Under the pieces are notes generated by a model. It was given only the letters and a program-made list of their open reading frames with translations, did no database searches and had not been told where the DNA came from. A DNA stretch of 64,000 bases, taken from positions 1 to 64,000 of the forward strand of contig NZ_JAHOEA010000005.1 of NCBI RefSeq assembly GCF_019127135.1, written 5' to 3'. The position numbers and the translations under genes are program-made. This DNA comes from Segatella copri. GTDB taxonomy: Bacteria; Bacteroidota; Bacteroidia; Bacteroidales; Bacteroidaceae. This document shows positions 9,712 to 18,092 of the stretch, piece by piece (the stretch's first letter is position 1; the number at the start of each line of letters is the position of its first letter).

Positions 9712-10707
9712 CTAGAACTGATTCTCTACGATTTCGCTGAGCACATCCTTGATATCAAGACCTGCTGCACGAACCTGCTGAGGAATGAAACTGGTAACGG
9801 TCATACCTGGAGTGGTATTGATCTCCAGCATGTTCACCTTGTCTTTACCATCCTTATCCTTAGAGATGATATAGTCGATACGGATGATACCGTTGGCATG
9901 AAGAATGTCGTAGATGCGTGATGTGGTCTTGGCAACCTCTTCTGCGGTCTCAGGAGAGAGACGGGCTGGAGTGATTTCCTGTACCTGACCATTATACTTG
10001 GCATCGTAATCGAAGAACTCGTTGGTGGTAACCACCTCTGTAGCTGGCAGTACAACAGTCTTCTCGGCTGTCTTGTAGATACCCTGTGAAATCTCTGTTC
10101 CATCAAGGAATCCCTCAATCATTACCTCATTGCTCTCCATGAAAGCCACACGGAGGGCTGGAGCCAGCTGGTCAGCATTCTTCACCTTGCTCACACCAAA
10201 GCTACTGCCGTCAGCAGCAGGCTTTACGAAACAAGGCATACCGATACGCTTGGCAATCTCTTCTTCATCATAAGCTTCACCGCGACGGAGCAAGATACTG
10301 TCTGCTACGTTTATACCGAAACCGCGCAGATAATTATTGAGCACATACTTATCAAAAGTCATTGCCTCTACCAGAACACCGCTTGTAGAGTATGGCAGAT
10401 GGATGAGGTCGAAGTAGCCCTGCATCACACCATTCTCACCAGGCTGTCCGTGGATGGTGATATAAGCATAATCGAAATAGACATGCTTGCCGTTCATAAC
10501 GAAAGAAAAATCGTTCTTGTCAATCTCGATAGTCTCACCATTATCCAAAGCAACATGCCAGTCGGTGCCCTTCACATCGACGAGATAAATATTGTAGCGC
10601 TCTTTATCAAAGAAAGAGTACAAACCCTGTCCTGAGCGCAATGATACGTCGTGCTCAGAAGAATCACCACCACATACGATGGCTATCGTTCTCTTGCTAT
10701 TTTCCAT
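9712..10707 (-). CDS. ddl: D-alanine--D-alanine ligase
   Basis: 331 residues from the ATG at 10707 (MENSKRTIAIVCGGDSSEHD), chosen because a longer frame would overlap the upstream gene and lacks family similarity. ATP-grasp features: the N-terminal GGDSSEHDVSLRS loop, the HGQPGENGVMQG segment, CFVKPAADGSSFGVSK (ATP-binding glycine-rich strand), MIEGFLDGTEISQGI, and the C-terminal LEINTTPGMT metal/phosphate loop. It makes the D-Ala-D-Ala dipeptide for peptidoglycan in the cytoplasm. It follows the pseudouridine synthase gene by 5 bp, so the two are co-transcribed. Confidence 0.95.
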   Translation of the reverse strand: MENSKRTIAIVCGGDSSEHDVSLRSGQGLYSFFDKERYNIYLVDVKGTDWHVALDNGETIEIDKNDFSFVMNGKHVYFDYAYITIHGQPGENGVMQGYFDLIHLPYSTSGVLVEAMTFDKYVLNNYLRGFGINVADSILLRRGEAYDEEEIAKRIGMPCFVKPAADGSSFGVSKVKNADQLAPALRVAFMESNEVMIEGFLDGTEISQGIYKTAEKTVVLPATEVVTTNEFFDYDAKYNGQVQEITPARLSPETAEEVAKTTSRIYDILHANGIIRIDYIISKDKDGKDKVNMLEINTTPGMTVTSFIPQQVRAAGLDIKDVLSEIVENQF

Positions 10708-10712
10708 AATTA

Positions 10713-11876
10713 CTAAATATTTTTGAATGTATCTTGTGTGGTGCCAGCGATGAAGCCGCGCCACTTTTCTATTAATTGTCTAAAATCTTCCGGCCACTCA
10801 CTGTCAAAATCCATCTGCTGCTTGGTTGTAGGATGCACGAAGCCAAGTGTCTTGGCATGGAGAGCCTGACGCGGACAGAGTTTGAAGCAGTTCTGGATAA
10901 ATGCCTTGTAGCTGCTACTGCGCTGACCTCTCAGAATCTCTGTTCCGCCATACGTTTCGTCCATAAAGAGCGGATGACCGATATGCTTCATGTGGGCACG
11001 AATCTGATGGGTACGGCCCGTTTCCAGCACACACTGCACCAAGGTGGTATAACCGAAACGTTCCAACACCTTGTAATGAGTAACCGCCGTCTTGCCTATT
11101 CCGCTGTCCGGATCGAAGACCTTCATACGGAGGCGGTTCTTCGGATCACGGCCAATATTGCCTTCTATGCGACCTTCATCTTCTACCATGTTGCCCCAAA
11201 CGAGCGCATTGTAACTGCGATGGGTAGTCTTGTTGAAGAACTGCTTACCCAGTGCGGTCTTTGCCGTAGGAGTTTTTGCCACAACGAGCAGTCCGCTGGT
11301 ATCTTTATCGATGCGATGCACCAAGCCCACTTCCGGATCATTGGCATCAAACTCAGGCATATCCCTTAAATGCCAGGCTACTGCCTGAATCAAGGTTCCA
11401 TGAAAGTTGCTCGCACCCGGATGCACCACCATACCTGCTTCCTTGTTGACCACCATCAGCTGGTCGTCTTCATAAACCACATTGATAGCGATTTCTTCAG
11501 GTTTGATACTCGTTTCATGACGAGGACGGTCGAGCATCAGAGTAACCAGATCATTAGGGCGCACCTTATAGTTGCTCTTTACCGGTTTACCATTGACATG
11601 GATGAATCCGGCATCAGCAGCCTGCTGAATACGGTTACGGCTCTGATAGGCCATCTTATCAGCCAGGTACTTATCGATGCGGACCGGATCCTGGTTGGCA
11701 TCCACCTGCACCTTCCAGTGCTCATAGAGTTCGTCTCCTCCTTCACCAGAAGCAGCGTTTCCTTCCTCCATCTGGAGTTCATCATCCAGTTCGTCCATAT
11801 CTCCTGCATCATCAAACCCGAAGTCATCCTCTACAGGAGCATATACCTTATTATATATATAATCTAAAAATATCAT
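10713..11876 (-). CDS. rluD: Ribosomal large-subunit pseudouridine synthase, RluD/RluC family
   Basis: 388 residues from the ATG at 11876. The longer reading begins at a GTG and encodes a copy of a short intergenic repeat (11890-11906), so it is rejected. An acidic N-terminal extension (about residues 10-45) precedes an S4 RNA-binding domain (RIDKYLADKM to LVTLMLDRP, about 60-115) and the RluA-type catalytic domain with HRIDKDTSGLLVVAKT, whose Asp (about residue 190) is the expected nucleophile. It modifies uridines in 23S rRNA. It sits between the PASTA protein gene and ddl, 43 bp from the former. Exact target sites cannot be told from sequence alone, so RluD versus RluC is a family-level assignment. 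Confidence 0.88.
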   Translation of the reverse strand: MIFLDYIYNKVYAPVEDDFGFDDAGDMDELDDELQMEEGNAASGEGGDELYEHWKVQVDANQDPVRIDKYLADKMAYQSRNRIQQAADAGFIHVNGKPVKSNYKVRPNDLVTLMLDRPRHETSIKPEEIAINVVYEDDQLMVVNKEAGMVVHPGASNFHGTLIQAVAWHLRDMPEFDANDPEVGLVHRIDKDTSGLLVVAKTPTAKTALGKQFFNKTTHRSYNALVWGNMVEDEGRIEGNIGRDPKNRLRMKVFDPDSGIGKTAVTHYKVLERFGYTTLVQCVLETGRTHQIRAHMKHIGHPLFMDETYGGTEILRGQRSSSYKAFIQNCFKLCPRQALHAKTLGFVHPTTKQQMDFDSEWPEDFRQLIEKWRGFIAGTTQDTFKNI

Positions 11877-11889
11877 TCGTATTACTATT

Positions 11890-11906
11890 GAATTCTTCAC
11901 TCTTCA
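11890..11906. repeat. Short intergenic repeat GAATTCTTCACTCTTCA, copy 1
   Basis: This exact 17-mer also occurs at 16123-16139 and 20596-20612, each time in a short gap between genes. Here it lies between the PASTA gene and the pseudouridine synthase gene. Confidence 0.85.
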
Positions 11907-11919
11907 CTTTTCATTTCTC

Positions 11920-12654
11920 CTACTCCACCACTTCCTTCTGGTGGTGCTCATGCGAAGGAGCAGGCTCTGTGATTTCCGTTCCAGGAACCACCTCGAAGTT
12001 GTCTTCATGAGTTTCTCCGCTCATGTCACCTTCGCCTTCCATCACATCTTCTTCGCCGTGATAAACCGGATCTACCACATCGATGGAATCATCAACACTC
12101 CGTTTACCATTGCCAACCTGTATGACAAGCACATCATCGATAGAAACTTTATCACCAGCCACAACATGCTTACCCTTTACGAGGATACCATAAACCCAAT
12201 CCTCTTCGCCAGGAATATATTCAGGTGTACCCAGTTTGAATCCCATAGCAGTAAGTTTAGCCATTGCCTCTCGCAACGAACTGTTGTCAATGACATCAGG
12301 AATGGTGATACGTGGAGAATGATCAGAATTGATGGTAACATAGATAACATGTCCCGACTTTACCACTTCTCCGAAAACCGGAGTCTGCTCCAGAATGACA
12401 TCAGGCGGCAAAGAGCGGACATATCCCGTATCCGTTACAACAATTTCCAATCCCGCATCGTCGAGTATATGTGTAGCATCATCGATATTCTTATATCGAA
12501 TATCCGGCACACGGATGGCCTCACCATGATGGGTATAGATATCGATGCCGTACTTGACACCGACACAGAGCAACACCAGTACCAGAATCATGGCACCGAT
12601 ATTCCCCCAAAGGTACTTACTCTTAAACTTATTTATAAACTCTGATGAAGTCAT
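11920..12654 (-). CDS. Membrane-anchored PASTA-domain protein
   Basis: 244 residues: a short cytoplasmic N-terminus, one membrane segment (about residues 18-38, IGAMILVLVLLCVGVKYGI), then two PASTA repeats outside (about 47-112, starting RVPDIRYKN; about 115-185, starting TIPDVIDNS), and a low-complexity acidic C-terminus ending with His and Glu residues. PASTA domains bind peptidoglycan stem peptides or beta-lactams in other bacteria; here there is no kinase domain. The first-gene position before the pseudouridine synthase and ddl fits a cell-wall role. It has its own promoter at 12671-12701. Confidence 0.85.
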   Translation of the reverse strand: MTSSEFINKFKSKYLWGNIGAMILVLVLLCVGVKYGIDIYTHHGEAIRVPDIRYKNIDDATHILDDAGLEIVVTDTGYVRSLPPDVILEQTPVFGEVVKSGHVIYVTINSDHSPRITIPDVIDNSSLREAMAKLTAMGFKLGTPEYIPGEEDWVYGILVKGKHVVAGDKVSIDDVLVIQVGNGKRSVDDSIDVVDPVYHGEEDVMEGEGDMSGETHEDNFEVVPGTEITEPAPSHEHHQKEVVE

Positions 12655-12670
12655 ATATTATTTTTTGGTG

Positions 12671-12701
12671 CAAAGATACAAGTATTTGGGGGAAGAACAA
12701 A
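12671..12701 (-). promoter_or_regulatory. Promoter of the PASTA-rluD-ddl cluster
   Basis: Minus-strand TTTG (12698-12701), 19-nt spacer, TATCTTTG (12671-12678), an exact Bacteroidota consensus. Transcription would start about 10-15 nt before the ATG at 12654. Confidence 0.75.
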
Positions 12702-12812
12702 ATAAAAAGGAAAGTTTTTGCACTCTTACCACCTATTTTATGATATAAAAACAAAACATCTTTGTTCCCAAAAGAGCAATCTCTGAAAAGAAAGGGGCGT
12801 TATAAACAACAA

Positions 12813-12843
12813 AAAGCAGCAAAGAATACATCCTTGCTGCTTT
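12813..12843 (-). terminator. Terminator of rpmH
   Basis: Arms AAAGCAGCAA and TTGCTGCTTT with an 11-nt loop; on the minus strand a T-rich tail (TTTTTGTTGTTT) follows. It lies about 37 bp after the rpmH stop. Confidence 0.75.
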
Positions 12844-12879
12844 CAATGTCATCGTCAACAGACGAATCTTTCCTCGGAA

Positions 12880-13035
12880 TTACTTTCCGTGGTGCTCGTC
12901 AGATACAGTTAACTTCTTACGGCCATGAGCACGGCGAGAAGCCAATACGCGACGACCATTCTTAGTTGCCATACGCTCACGGAAACCATGCTTGTTTACG
13001 CGACGACGATTGTGAGGCTGAAATGTTCTTTTCAT
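12880..13035 (-). CDS. rpmH: 50S ribosomal protein L34
   Basis: 51 codons reading [18 protein letters not shown], then a middle with [21 protein letters not shown] and the end EHHGK. This is the full L34 pattern (KRTFQP, K/R-HGFRxRM, GRxVLxxRRxKGRxxL), the usual length for Bacteroidota. L34 is a basic protein of the large ribosomal subunit. The gene is too short for many gene callers but is certain. It is transcribed leftward from a promoter at 13100-13131 and is divergent from efp. Confidence 0.97.
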   Translation of the reverse strand: MKRTFQPHNRRRVNKHGFRERMATKNGRRVLASRRAHGRKKLTVSDEHHGK

Positions 13036-13099
13036 TTTTCTTATTTATTTTTTAATTAATATTCTTCACAAAAGTGCAAAATACGCCCTTTTTGGGCTG

Positions 13100-13131
13100 C
13101 AAAATTACGCATATTTTCTGAAATAACCAAG
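13100..13131 (-). promoter_or_regulatory. Promoter of rpmH
   Basis: Minus-strand CTTG (13128-13131), 20-nt spacer, TAATTTTG (13100-13107). The SusC promoter at 55930-55961 has exactly the same elements and spacing. Confidence 0.65.
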
Positions 13132-13179
13132 AAAACTACCAAATTTAGCTTAAATATTTATGTTTTTTTCGATATTTCC

Positions 13180-13210
13180 TTTGATTTTTCATGTTTTTGC
13201 CGTAACTTTG
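13180..13210 (+). promoter_or_regulatory. Promoter of efp
   Basis: TTTG (13180-13183), 19-nt spacer, TAACTTTG (13203-13210), a perfect Bacteroidota consensus; the leader is about 40 nt. Confidence 0.8.
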
Positions 13211-13256
13211 CACTCGATTTTGAGATTATTGTAATAACATTCAAGATAAACAAGAA

Positions 13257-13823
13257 ATGATTAATTCACAGGAAATTAAGATTGGTACTTGCATCCGCAT
13301 GGATGGCAAAGTATGGGTTTGCATCGACTTTCAGCACAGAAAGCCAGGTAAAGGTAACACCGTAATGAACACAAAATTGAAGAATGTTGCCGACGGTCGT
13401 GTGTTGGAGCGTACATTTCAGGTAGGTTTCAAATTGGAGGATGTTCGCGTTGAGCGCCGTCCTTACCAGTACCTCTACGAGGACGCTACTGGTTGCATCT
13501 TCATGAACCAGGAGACTTTCGAGCAGGTGCCTATCGCTAAGGAGAACGTTACTGGTGGCCAGTACATGAAGGAGGGTGACGTTGTTGAGGTTGTTACTGA
13601 TACAACTGATGGTACTATCCTCTTGGCTGAAATGCCAGTGAAGACTACTTTGAAGATTACTCACTCTGAGCCAGGTGTAAAGGGTAATACTGCTACCAAC
13701 GCAACAAAGCCTGCTACATTGGAGACTGGTGCTGAGGTTCGTGTTCCTTTGTTCGTCAACGAAGGCGAGACTATCCAGATCGACACCCGTGACGGTAGCT
13801 ACCTCGGTCGTGTAAGCGAGTAA
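13257..13823 (+). CDS. efp: Translation elongation factor P
   Basis: 188 residues, full length. The KOW-like N-terminal domain contains the tip loop RKPGKGNTVMNTKLKN, whose conserved Lys (GKG) is the modification site in many bacteria; the middle OB domain has YLYEDATGCIFMNQETFEQ and the C-terminal domain ends RVPLFVNEGETIQIDTRDGSYLGR. EF-P relieves ribosome stalling at polyproline stretches. The frame uses strong codon bias typical of a highly expressed gene. It has its own promoter and is divergent from rpmH. Confidence 0.97.
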   Translation: MINSQEIKIGTCIRMDGKVWVCIDFQHRKPGKGNTVMNTKLKNVADGRVLERTFQVGFKLEDVRVERRPYQYLYEDATGCIFMNQETFEQVPIAKENVTGGQYMKEGDVVEVVTDTTDGTILLAEMPVKTTLKITHSEPGVKGNTATNATKPATLETGAEVRVPLFVNEGETIQIDTRDGSYLGRVSE

Positions 13824-13886
13824 TACATCCTCCAACAGGAAGATTGTGCTCTTATTGAGTAAAACTAACCCTTAATAGTAAGAAGA

Positions 13887-14945
13887 ATGAAATATTCCAT
13901 CATAGTACCTGTATTTAATCGTCCTGACGAAGTGGACGAACTTTTAGAGAGTCTGACTCATCAATCAGAGAAAGACTTCGAAGTTGTCATCGTAGAGGAT
14001 GGCTCACAGACTCCCTGCGAGGATGTGTGCAAACGATATGAGCACATGATGGATATACATTATTACTATAAGGAGAACTCTGGTCCGGGCCAGAGTCGCA
14101 ACTATGGTGCCGAGCGCGCCAAGGGTGAGTATCTTCTGATACTCGATAGCGACGTGGTCTTGCCAGAAGGTTATCTGAAGGCTGTAAGTGATGAGTTGAG
14201 CCGTGAGCCAGCCGATGCTTTCGGCGGTCCCGACAAGGCGCACTCATCATTTACAGATACTCAGAAAGCCATTTCTTATTCCATGACTTCTTTCTTTACC
14301 ACCGGTGGTATCCGTGGCGGAAAGAAGAAGATGGATAAGTTCTATCCCCGTTCATTCAACATGGGCATCCGCAGGGATGTTTATCTCAGGTTGAATGGCT
14401 TTTCCAATATGCGTTTTGGTGAGGACATAGATTTCTCTATCCGTATCTTCAAGACAGGCTGCCGTTGCCGTCTGTTCCCTGAAGCATGGGTATGGCATAA
14501 GCGCCGCACTGACTTCCGCAAGTTCTGGCGACAGGTCTACAACAGTGGCATCGCCCGCATCAATCTCTACAAGAAATATCCAGAGAGTCTCAAACTCGTG
14601 CATCTCCTTCCTATGGTCTTCACCGTGGGCGTAATAGGCACGCTGCTTCTGCTCTTCTTCGGCTTCCTGCCATACATGCTTGGCACCGTTCACGTATTCC
14701 CAACCTTGGGCAATGCGATGGCAGCATTGGGCAGCATCGGTCTCGCCGGCATCATTCTCTATACCATCGCACTGTTTATCGACAGCAGCAGAGAGAATCA
14801 CAGCGTGAAGATAGGCTTGCTGAGCATTCGCGCTGCCTTCACACAGCTGATGGGTTACGGATGCGGATTCCTTTCTGCATGGTGGAAGAGATGCGTACTG
14901 GGACAGAGCGAATTCAGCGCATACAACAAGACTTTCTACAAATAA
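13887..14945 (+). CDS. Family 2 glycosyltransferase with C-terminal membrane segments
   Basis: 352 residues. The GT-A fold begins MKYSIIVPVFNRPDEVDELLESL; VVIVEDGS and LILDSDVVLP provide the nucleotide-sugar and metal-binding Asp residues, and FGEDIDFSIRI is the acceptor-side ED motif. Two or three hydrophobic segments follow (about residues 235-265 and 275-300), so the enzyme is membrane attached, consistent with transfer of sugar to a lipid-linked or surface glycan. Neighbours efp (63 bp upstream) and radC (52 bp downstream) do not reveal the pathway. Confidence 0.85.
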   Translation: MKYSIIVPVFNRPDEVDELLESLTHQSEKDFEVVIVEDGSQTPCEDVCKRYEHMMDIHYYYKENSGPGQSRNYGAERAKGEYLLILDSDVVLPEGYLKAVSDELSREPADAFGGPDKAHSSFTDTQKAISYSMTSFFTTGGIRGGKKKMDKFYPRSFNMGIRRDVYLRLNGFSNMRFGEDIDFSIRIFKTGCRCRLFPEAWVWHKRRTDFRKFWRQVYNSGIARINLYKKYPESLKLVHLLPMVFTVGVIGTLLLLFFGFLPYMLGTVHVFPTLGNAMAALGSIGLAGIILYTIALFIDSSRENHSVKIGLLSIRAAFTQLMGYGCGFLSAWWKRCVLGQSEFSAYNKTFYK

Positions 14946-14997
14946 GACTTCCCCGCCAAAAGAGAAGCCAATAATAATCTACTAATCAGTTATTATT

Positions 14998-15687
14998 ATG
15001 GCAGAGAAACTAACCATTGCCAATTGGGCAGAAGAAGACAAGCCTCGCGAGAAACTGGAGCGCTTGGGTGCCTCAGCATTATCCAATGCCGAGCTCTTAG
15101 GTATTCTGATTGGTTCGGGATCTACTGACGAAAGTGCTGTAGACCTGATGAAACGCATTCTGAAGGATTGCGACAACAACCTGAACCAGCTAGGAAAGAA
15201 GTCCATCAGAGAACTGACGCAATATAAAGGAATGGGGCCCGCCAAAGCCATCACCATTCTTGCAGCCTGCGAACTGGGCAAGCGCCGTGCTCTCGATAAG
15301 ATTGGCACACGTCCCGACTTAGGCTCATCCCTTGCCATCTACAACTATATGCTTCCGAAGATGCAGGATTTGGATACAGAGGAAGCATGGCTCCTGATGA
15401 TGAACCAGAACTTCAAGCTCATCAAAGCGAGCTGCATCTCAAAAGGCGGCATTACAGAAACGGCAACCGACATCCGGCTCATCATCAAAGAAGCGGTGCT
15501 CAACAACGCTACCATTATCGCCTTCTGCCACAATCATCCCAGCAACAATCCTCTGCCAAGCAAAGCCGATGATGTACTTACCCAGAAGATTGCCAAAGCC
15601 TGCGAAATCATGCGTCTCTTCTTTATGGACCATGTCATCATAACCGATGGTGCCTTTTATTCATATCACGATAAAGGTAAATTGTAG
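14998..15687 (+). CDS. radC: RadC/JAB-domain protein
   Basis: 229 residues, full length. The N-terminal helix-hairpin-helix part (LSNAELLGILIGSG; KGMGPAKAITILAACELGKR) is followed by the MPN/JAB metalloprotease-like domain with the metal motif HNHPSNNPLPSKADD (about residues 178-192) and a terminal DHVIITDGAFYS strand. Historically called a DNA-repair protein, its real function is uncertain. Transcribed rightward in a run with the glycosyltransferase. Confidence 0.93.
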   Translation: MAEKLTIANWAEEDKPREKLERLGASALSNAELLGILIGSGSTDESAVDLMKRILKDCDNNLNQLGKKSIRELTQYKGMGPAKAITILAACELGKRRALDKIGTRPDLGSSLAIYNYMLPKMQDLDTEEAWLLMMNQNFKLIKASCISKGGITETATDIRLIIKEAVLNNATIIAFCHNHPSNNPLPSKADDVLTQKIAKACEIMRLFFMDHVIITDGAFYSYHDKGKL

Positions 15688-15736
15688 TCTATTTGGGGTA
15701 TATTAGACCTTCTGCAAGAAAAAAACAGCTTTTCTT

Positions 15737-15767
15737 TTTGTTTTGTCTGCAATAATTATTATCTTTG
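15737..15767 (+). promoter_or_regulatory. Promoter of the SufT/MIP18-family gene
   Basis: TTTG (15737-15740), 19-nt spacer, TATCTTTG (15760-15767); the start codon follows at 15789. Confidence 0.75.
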
Positions 15768-15788
15768 TAGGCAAAAACAAAGATTATT

Positions 15789-16109
15789 ATGACACAAGAA
15801 GAAAAGACAAAGATAGAAGAAAAGATCGTAGATGTGCTTAAGACCGTTTACGACCCAGAGATTCCTGTCAACATCTGGGACCTCGGTATGATTTATAAAA
15901 TAGATGTGAAGGACGATGCCACCGTAGATCTCGACATGACCTTCACAGCCCCTTCATGCCCTGCTGCCGACTTCATCCTGGAGGATGTAAGAAGCAAGGT
16001 AGACAGCGTGGAAGGCGTAAAATCTGCCAATGTGAACCTTGTATTCGAACCGGCTTGGGATCAGAGTATGATGAGCGAGGAAGCTCGCGTAGAACTCGGT
16101 TTTGAATAA
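15789..16109 (+). CDS. MIP18/DUF59-family Fe-S assembly protein (SufT-like)
   Basis: 106 residues. The core VYDPEIPVNIWDLGMIYKIDV with the later TAPSCPAADFILEDVRSKV is the DUF59/MIP18 signature, including the Cys in the SCPA segment. Members such as SufT or PaaD-like proteins help mature iron-sulfur proteins in the cytoplasm. It has its own promoter and lies 61 bp before lpxH, from which it is separated by a copy of the GAATTCTTCACTCTTCA repeat. Specific client proteins cannot be inferred. Confidence 0.9.
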   Translation: MTQEEKTKIEEKIVDVLKTVYDPEIPVNIWDLGMIYKIDVKDDATVDLDMTFTAPSCPAADFILEDVRSKVDSVEGVKSANVNLVFEPAWDQSMMSEEARVELGFE

Positions 16110-16122
16110 AGACAAAGCCGTT

Positions 16123-16139
16123 GAATTCTTCACTCTTCA
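16123..16139. repeat. Short intergenic repeat GAATTCTTCACTCTTCA, copy 2
   Basis: Exact copy of the 17-mer at 11890-11906, followed by a degenerate continuation (TTCTTTACTCTTCATTT). Confidence 0.85.
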
Positions 16140-16170
16140 TTCTTTACTCTTCATTTAAAAAGAATCGCTT

Positions 16171-16935
16171 ATGAAAAATGTATATTTCCTCTCAGATGCG
16201 CACCTTGGCTCATTAGCCATTCCGCATGCCCGCATGCAAGAACGCCGCCTGGTCCGTTTCCTGGACAGTATCAAGACGAAGGCTGCGGCAATTTATCTCC
16301 TGGGTGACATGTTTGACTTCTGGAACGAATATAAATATGTCGTACCAAAAGGCTATACACGCTTCTTAGGTAAGCTCTCGGAGTTGACCGATATGGGAGT
16401 GGAAGTACATTTCTTTACGGGTAACCACGATCTCTGGACCTATGGCTACCTGGAGGAAGAGTGTGGCGTTACCGTACATTACAAGCCTCAGACCATAGAG
16501 ATATACGATAAAGTATTCTATCTGGCACATGGAGACGGACTGGGGGACCCAGACAAGAAATTCAAGTTTCTGAAAAGAATGTTCCAGAACCAGACCTGCC
16601 AACGCCTCCTTAATGCGATTCATCCTCGCTGGGGAATGGCATTGGGCTTGAACTGGGCTAAGCATAGCCGACTGAAACGTGCTGACGGAAAGGAAGAGCC
16701 TTATATGGGCGAAAAGAAGGAGTTCCTGGTGCGCTTTGCCAAACAGTATATGCAAGGTCACAAGGATATAGATTACTTCATGTTCGGCCATCGCCACATC
16801 GAACTGGATTTGATGTTGAGCAAAAAGACCCGACTGATGATTCTGGGCGACTGGATATGGCAGTTCACCTATGCCGTGTTTGATGGCGAGCACATGTTTA
16901 TGGAAGAATATGTGGAAGGCGAAAGCCAACCATAA
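16171..16935 (+). CDS. lpxH: UDP-2,3-diacylglucosamine diphosphatase, LpxH type
   Basis: 254 residues of the calcineurin-like metallophosphoesterase fold. Metal ligands are visible in SDAHLG (D9, H11), GDMFDFW (D46), TGNHDLW and AHGDGLGDPD, ending with FGHRHIEL. The GDxxDxW and GNHD blocks and the internal insert RLLNAIHPRWGMALG are typical of LpxH-like enzymes that cleave UDP-diacylglucosamine to lipid X in lipid A synthesis at the inner face of the cytoplasmic membrane. It ends at a perfect bidirectional terminator shared with kdgK. Confidence 0.85.
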   Translation: MKNVYFLSDAHLGSLAIPHARMQERRLVRFLDSIKTKAAAIYLLGDMFDFWNEYKYVVPKGYTRFLGKLSELTDMGVEVHFFTGNHDLWTYGYLEEECGVTVHYKPQTIEIYDKVFYLAHGDGLGDPDKKFKFLKRMFQNQTCQRLLNAIHPRWGMALGLNWAKHSRLKRADGKEEPYMGEKKEFLVRFAKQYMQGHKDIDYFMFGHRHIELDLMLSKKTRLMILGDWIWQFTYAVFDGEHMFMEEYVEGESQP

Positions 16936-16972
16936 CAATAAAGGGCAGCTTTATGAGCTGCCCTTTATTGTT
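16934..16972. terminator. Bidirectional terminator between lpxH and kdgK
   Basis: Perfect 17-bp inverted repeat AACAATAAAGGGCAGCT with a 5-nt loop. Both strands end in T-rich tails. It overlaps the last codons of both convergent genes. Confidence 0.9.
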
Positions 16973-18017
16973 ATCGCTGTATGCGACCTCCTGAAGAAGT
17001 CATGTTATTGATGATTTCTTCTTCTGTAACCAGATTCTGATCACCCGGAACCGTATTCTTTATCGCGCTTGCTGACAGTGAGAAATCCAGGCAATACTGG
17101 TTCTTGTCGCCCCACTTCTGATGGGCATGAATATAGGCAGCAATAAAGGCATCACCTACCCCCATCGGGTCAACAATCGGCTCAATATCATAGATTCTTG
17201 TAGTATAGAGCTGATCTTCTACAGCATCATAGAGCAAGCCGCTCAAGGTATGATGACTGCTGGCAATCTGATTTCTTACCGCCATCAACATCTTCTTACA
17301 CTTAGGGAAGAGCTGATGCATCTTGCGGAAATACTCCAGATAAGCCTCCTTGTCAATCTCATAATCTGCATCCAAAGCCTCGAAAGGAATATGAGGCACA
17401 CCGCTGGCTATCTCCCACTCATTCTGGTCACCAAAGATGATGTCGCTATACTGCATCATCTGGAACAGCACGTCATGAGGCTCCAGTCCATATCCCCAGA
17501 GATTCTTACGGTAATTGATGTCGCAGGCTATGGTCAAGCCATCAGAAACAGCAAGTTTGATGGCATCCATAGTTGACTCCATCGCATCGCGGCTGATAGC
17601 ACAGGTAATGCCGGAGCAATGGAATACAGCAGCATCAGCCAGCACCTTTTCCCATTTCACCATTCCGCGCTTCAGCGTATAGAAAGAAGAATTCTTGCGG
17701 TCGTAAACCACACGGGAATTGCGCATAGCTACAGCTTCCTCGAAATAATAAGTTCCGAGACGTTCACCGCCACGCACAACATGAGAAACATTCAGACCGT
17801 ACTCTCTGAGATGCATCAACGCCGCCTCACCCATCTCACCGTATGGCACACGGGTTACATACTCTACATTATCGCCTAAATAAGCCAAAGAGATGGCTGC
17901 ATTAGCCTCACTGCCACCATAATTGCCAAACATATGATGTCCCTGAAATAAACGTTGATAACCAGGCTTAGAAATCCTAAGCAATATTTCTCCGAAAGTT
18001 ACAATCTTTGTTTTCAT
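16971..18017 (-). CDS. kdgK: 2-dehydro-3-deoxygluconate (KDG) kinase, PfkB family
   Basis: 348 residues. MKTKIVTFGEILLRISKP and FGNYGGSEANAAISLAYLG are the N-terminal PfkB substrate block, and DPMGVGDAFIAAYIHA is the C-terminal anion hole with the catalytic Asp (GVGDAF rather than GAGDAF). The long insert and GYQRLFQGHHMFGNYGGSEAN match KdgK-type kinases that phosphorylate 2-keto-3-deoxygluconate, the last step in pectin/uronate breakdown. This links to the PL10-CE8 pectin locus 15 kb away, though the substrate is inferred. Transcribed leftward after the ackA terminator; its own promoter is not obvious. Confidence 0.8.
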   Translation of the reverse strand: MKTKIVTFGEILLRISKPGYQRLFQGHHMFGNYGGSEANAAISLAYLGDNVEYVTRVPYGEMGEAALMHLREYGLNVSHVVRGGERLGTYYFEEAVAMRNSRVVYDRKNSSFYTLKRGMVKWEKVLADAAVFHCSGITCAISRDAMESTMDAIKLAVSDGLTIACDINYRKNLWGYGLEPHDVLFQMMQYSDIIFGDQNEWEIASGVPHIPFEALDADYEIDKEAYLEYFRKMHQLFPKCKKMLMAVRNQIASSHHTLSGLLYDAVEDQLYTTRIYDIEPIVDPMGVGDAFIAAYIHAHQKWGDKNQYCLDFSLSASAIKNTVPGDQNLVTEEEIINNMTSSGGRIQR

Positions 18018-18034
18018 AATTCTAAAAATTTAAA

Positions 18035-18074
18035 AAGGTGAAGACCATTCACTTATGTTTCTAGTCTTCACCTT
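18035..18074 (-). terminator. Terminator of the pta-ackA operon
   Basis: Arms AAGGTGAAGAC and GTCTTCACCTT (perfect 11 bp) and a T-rich tail on the minus strand. It lies between ackA and kdgK and separates their transcription. Confidence 0.85.
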
Positions 18075-18092
18075 ATTATATATAGCGTATGA

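Noticed and set aside
10708..10764. 19-residue N-terminal extension of Ddl
   Set aside because: It overlaps the pseudouridine synthase gene and is unlike any Ddl; the ATG at 10707 fits the family.
16366..16938. Long antisense frame over lpxH
   Set aside because: Shadow of a strongly supported gene; no independent family signal.
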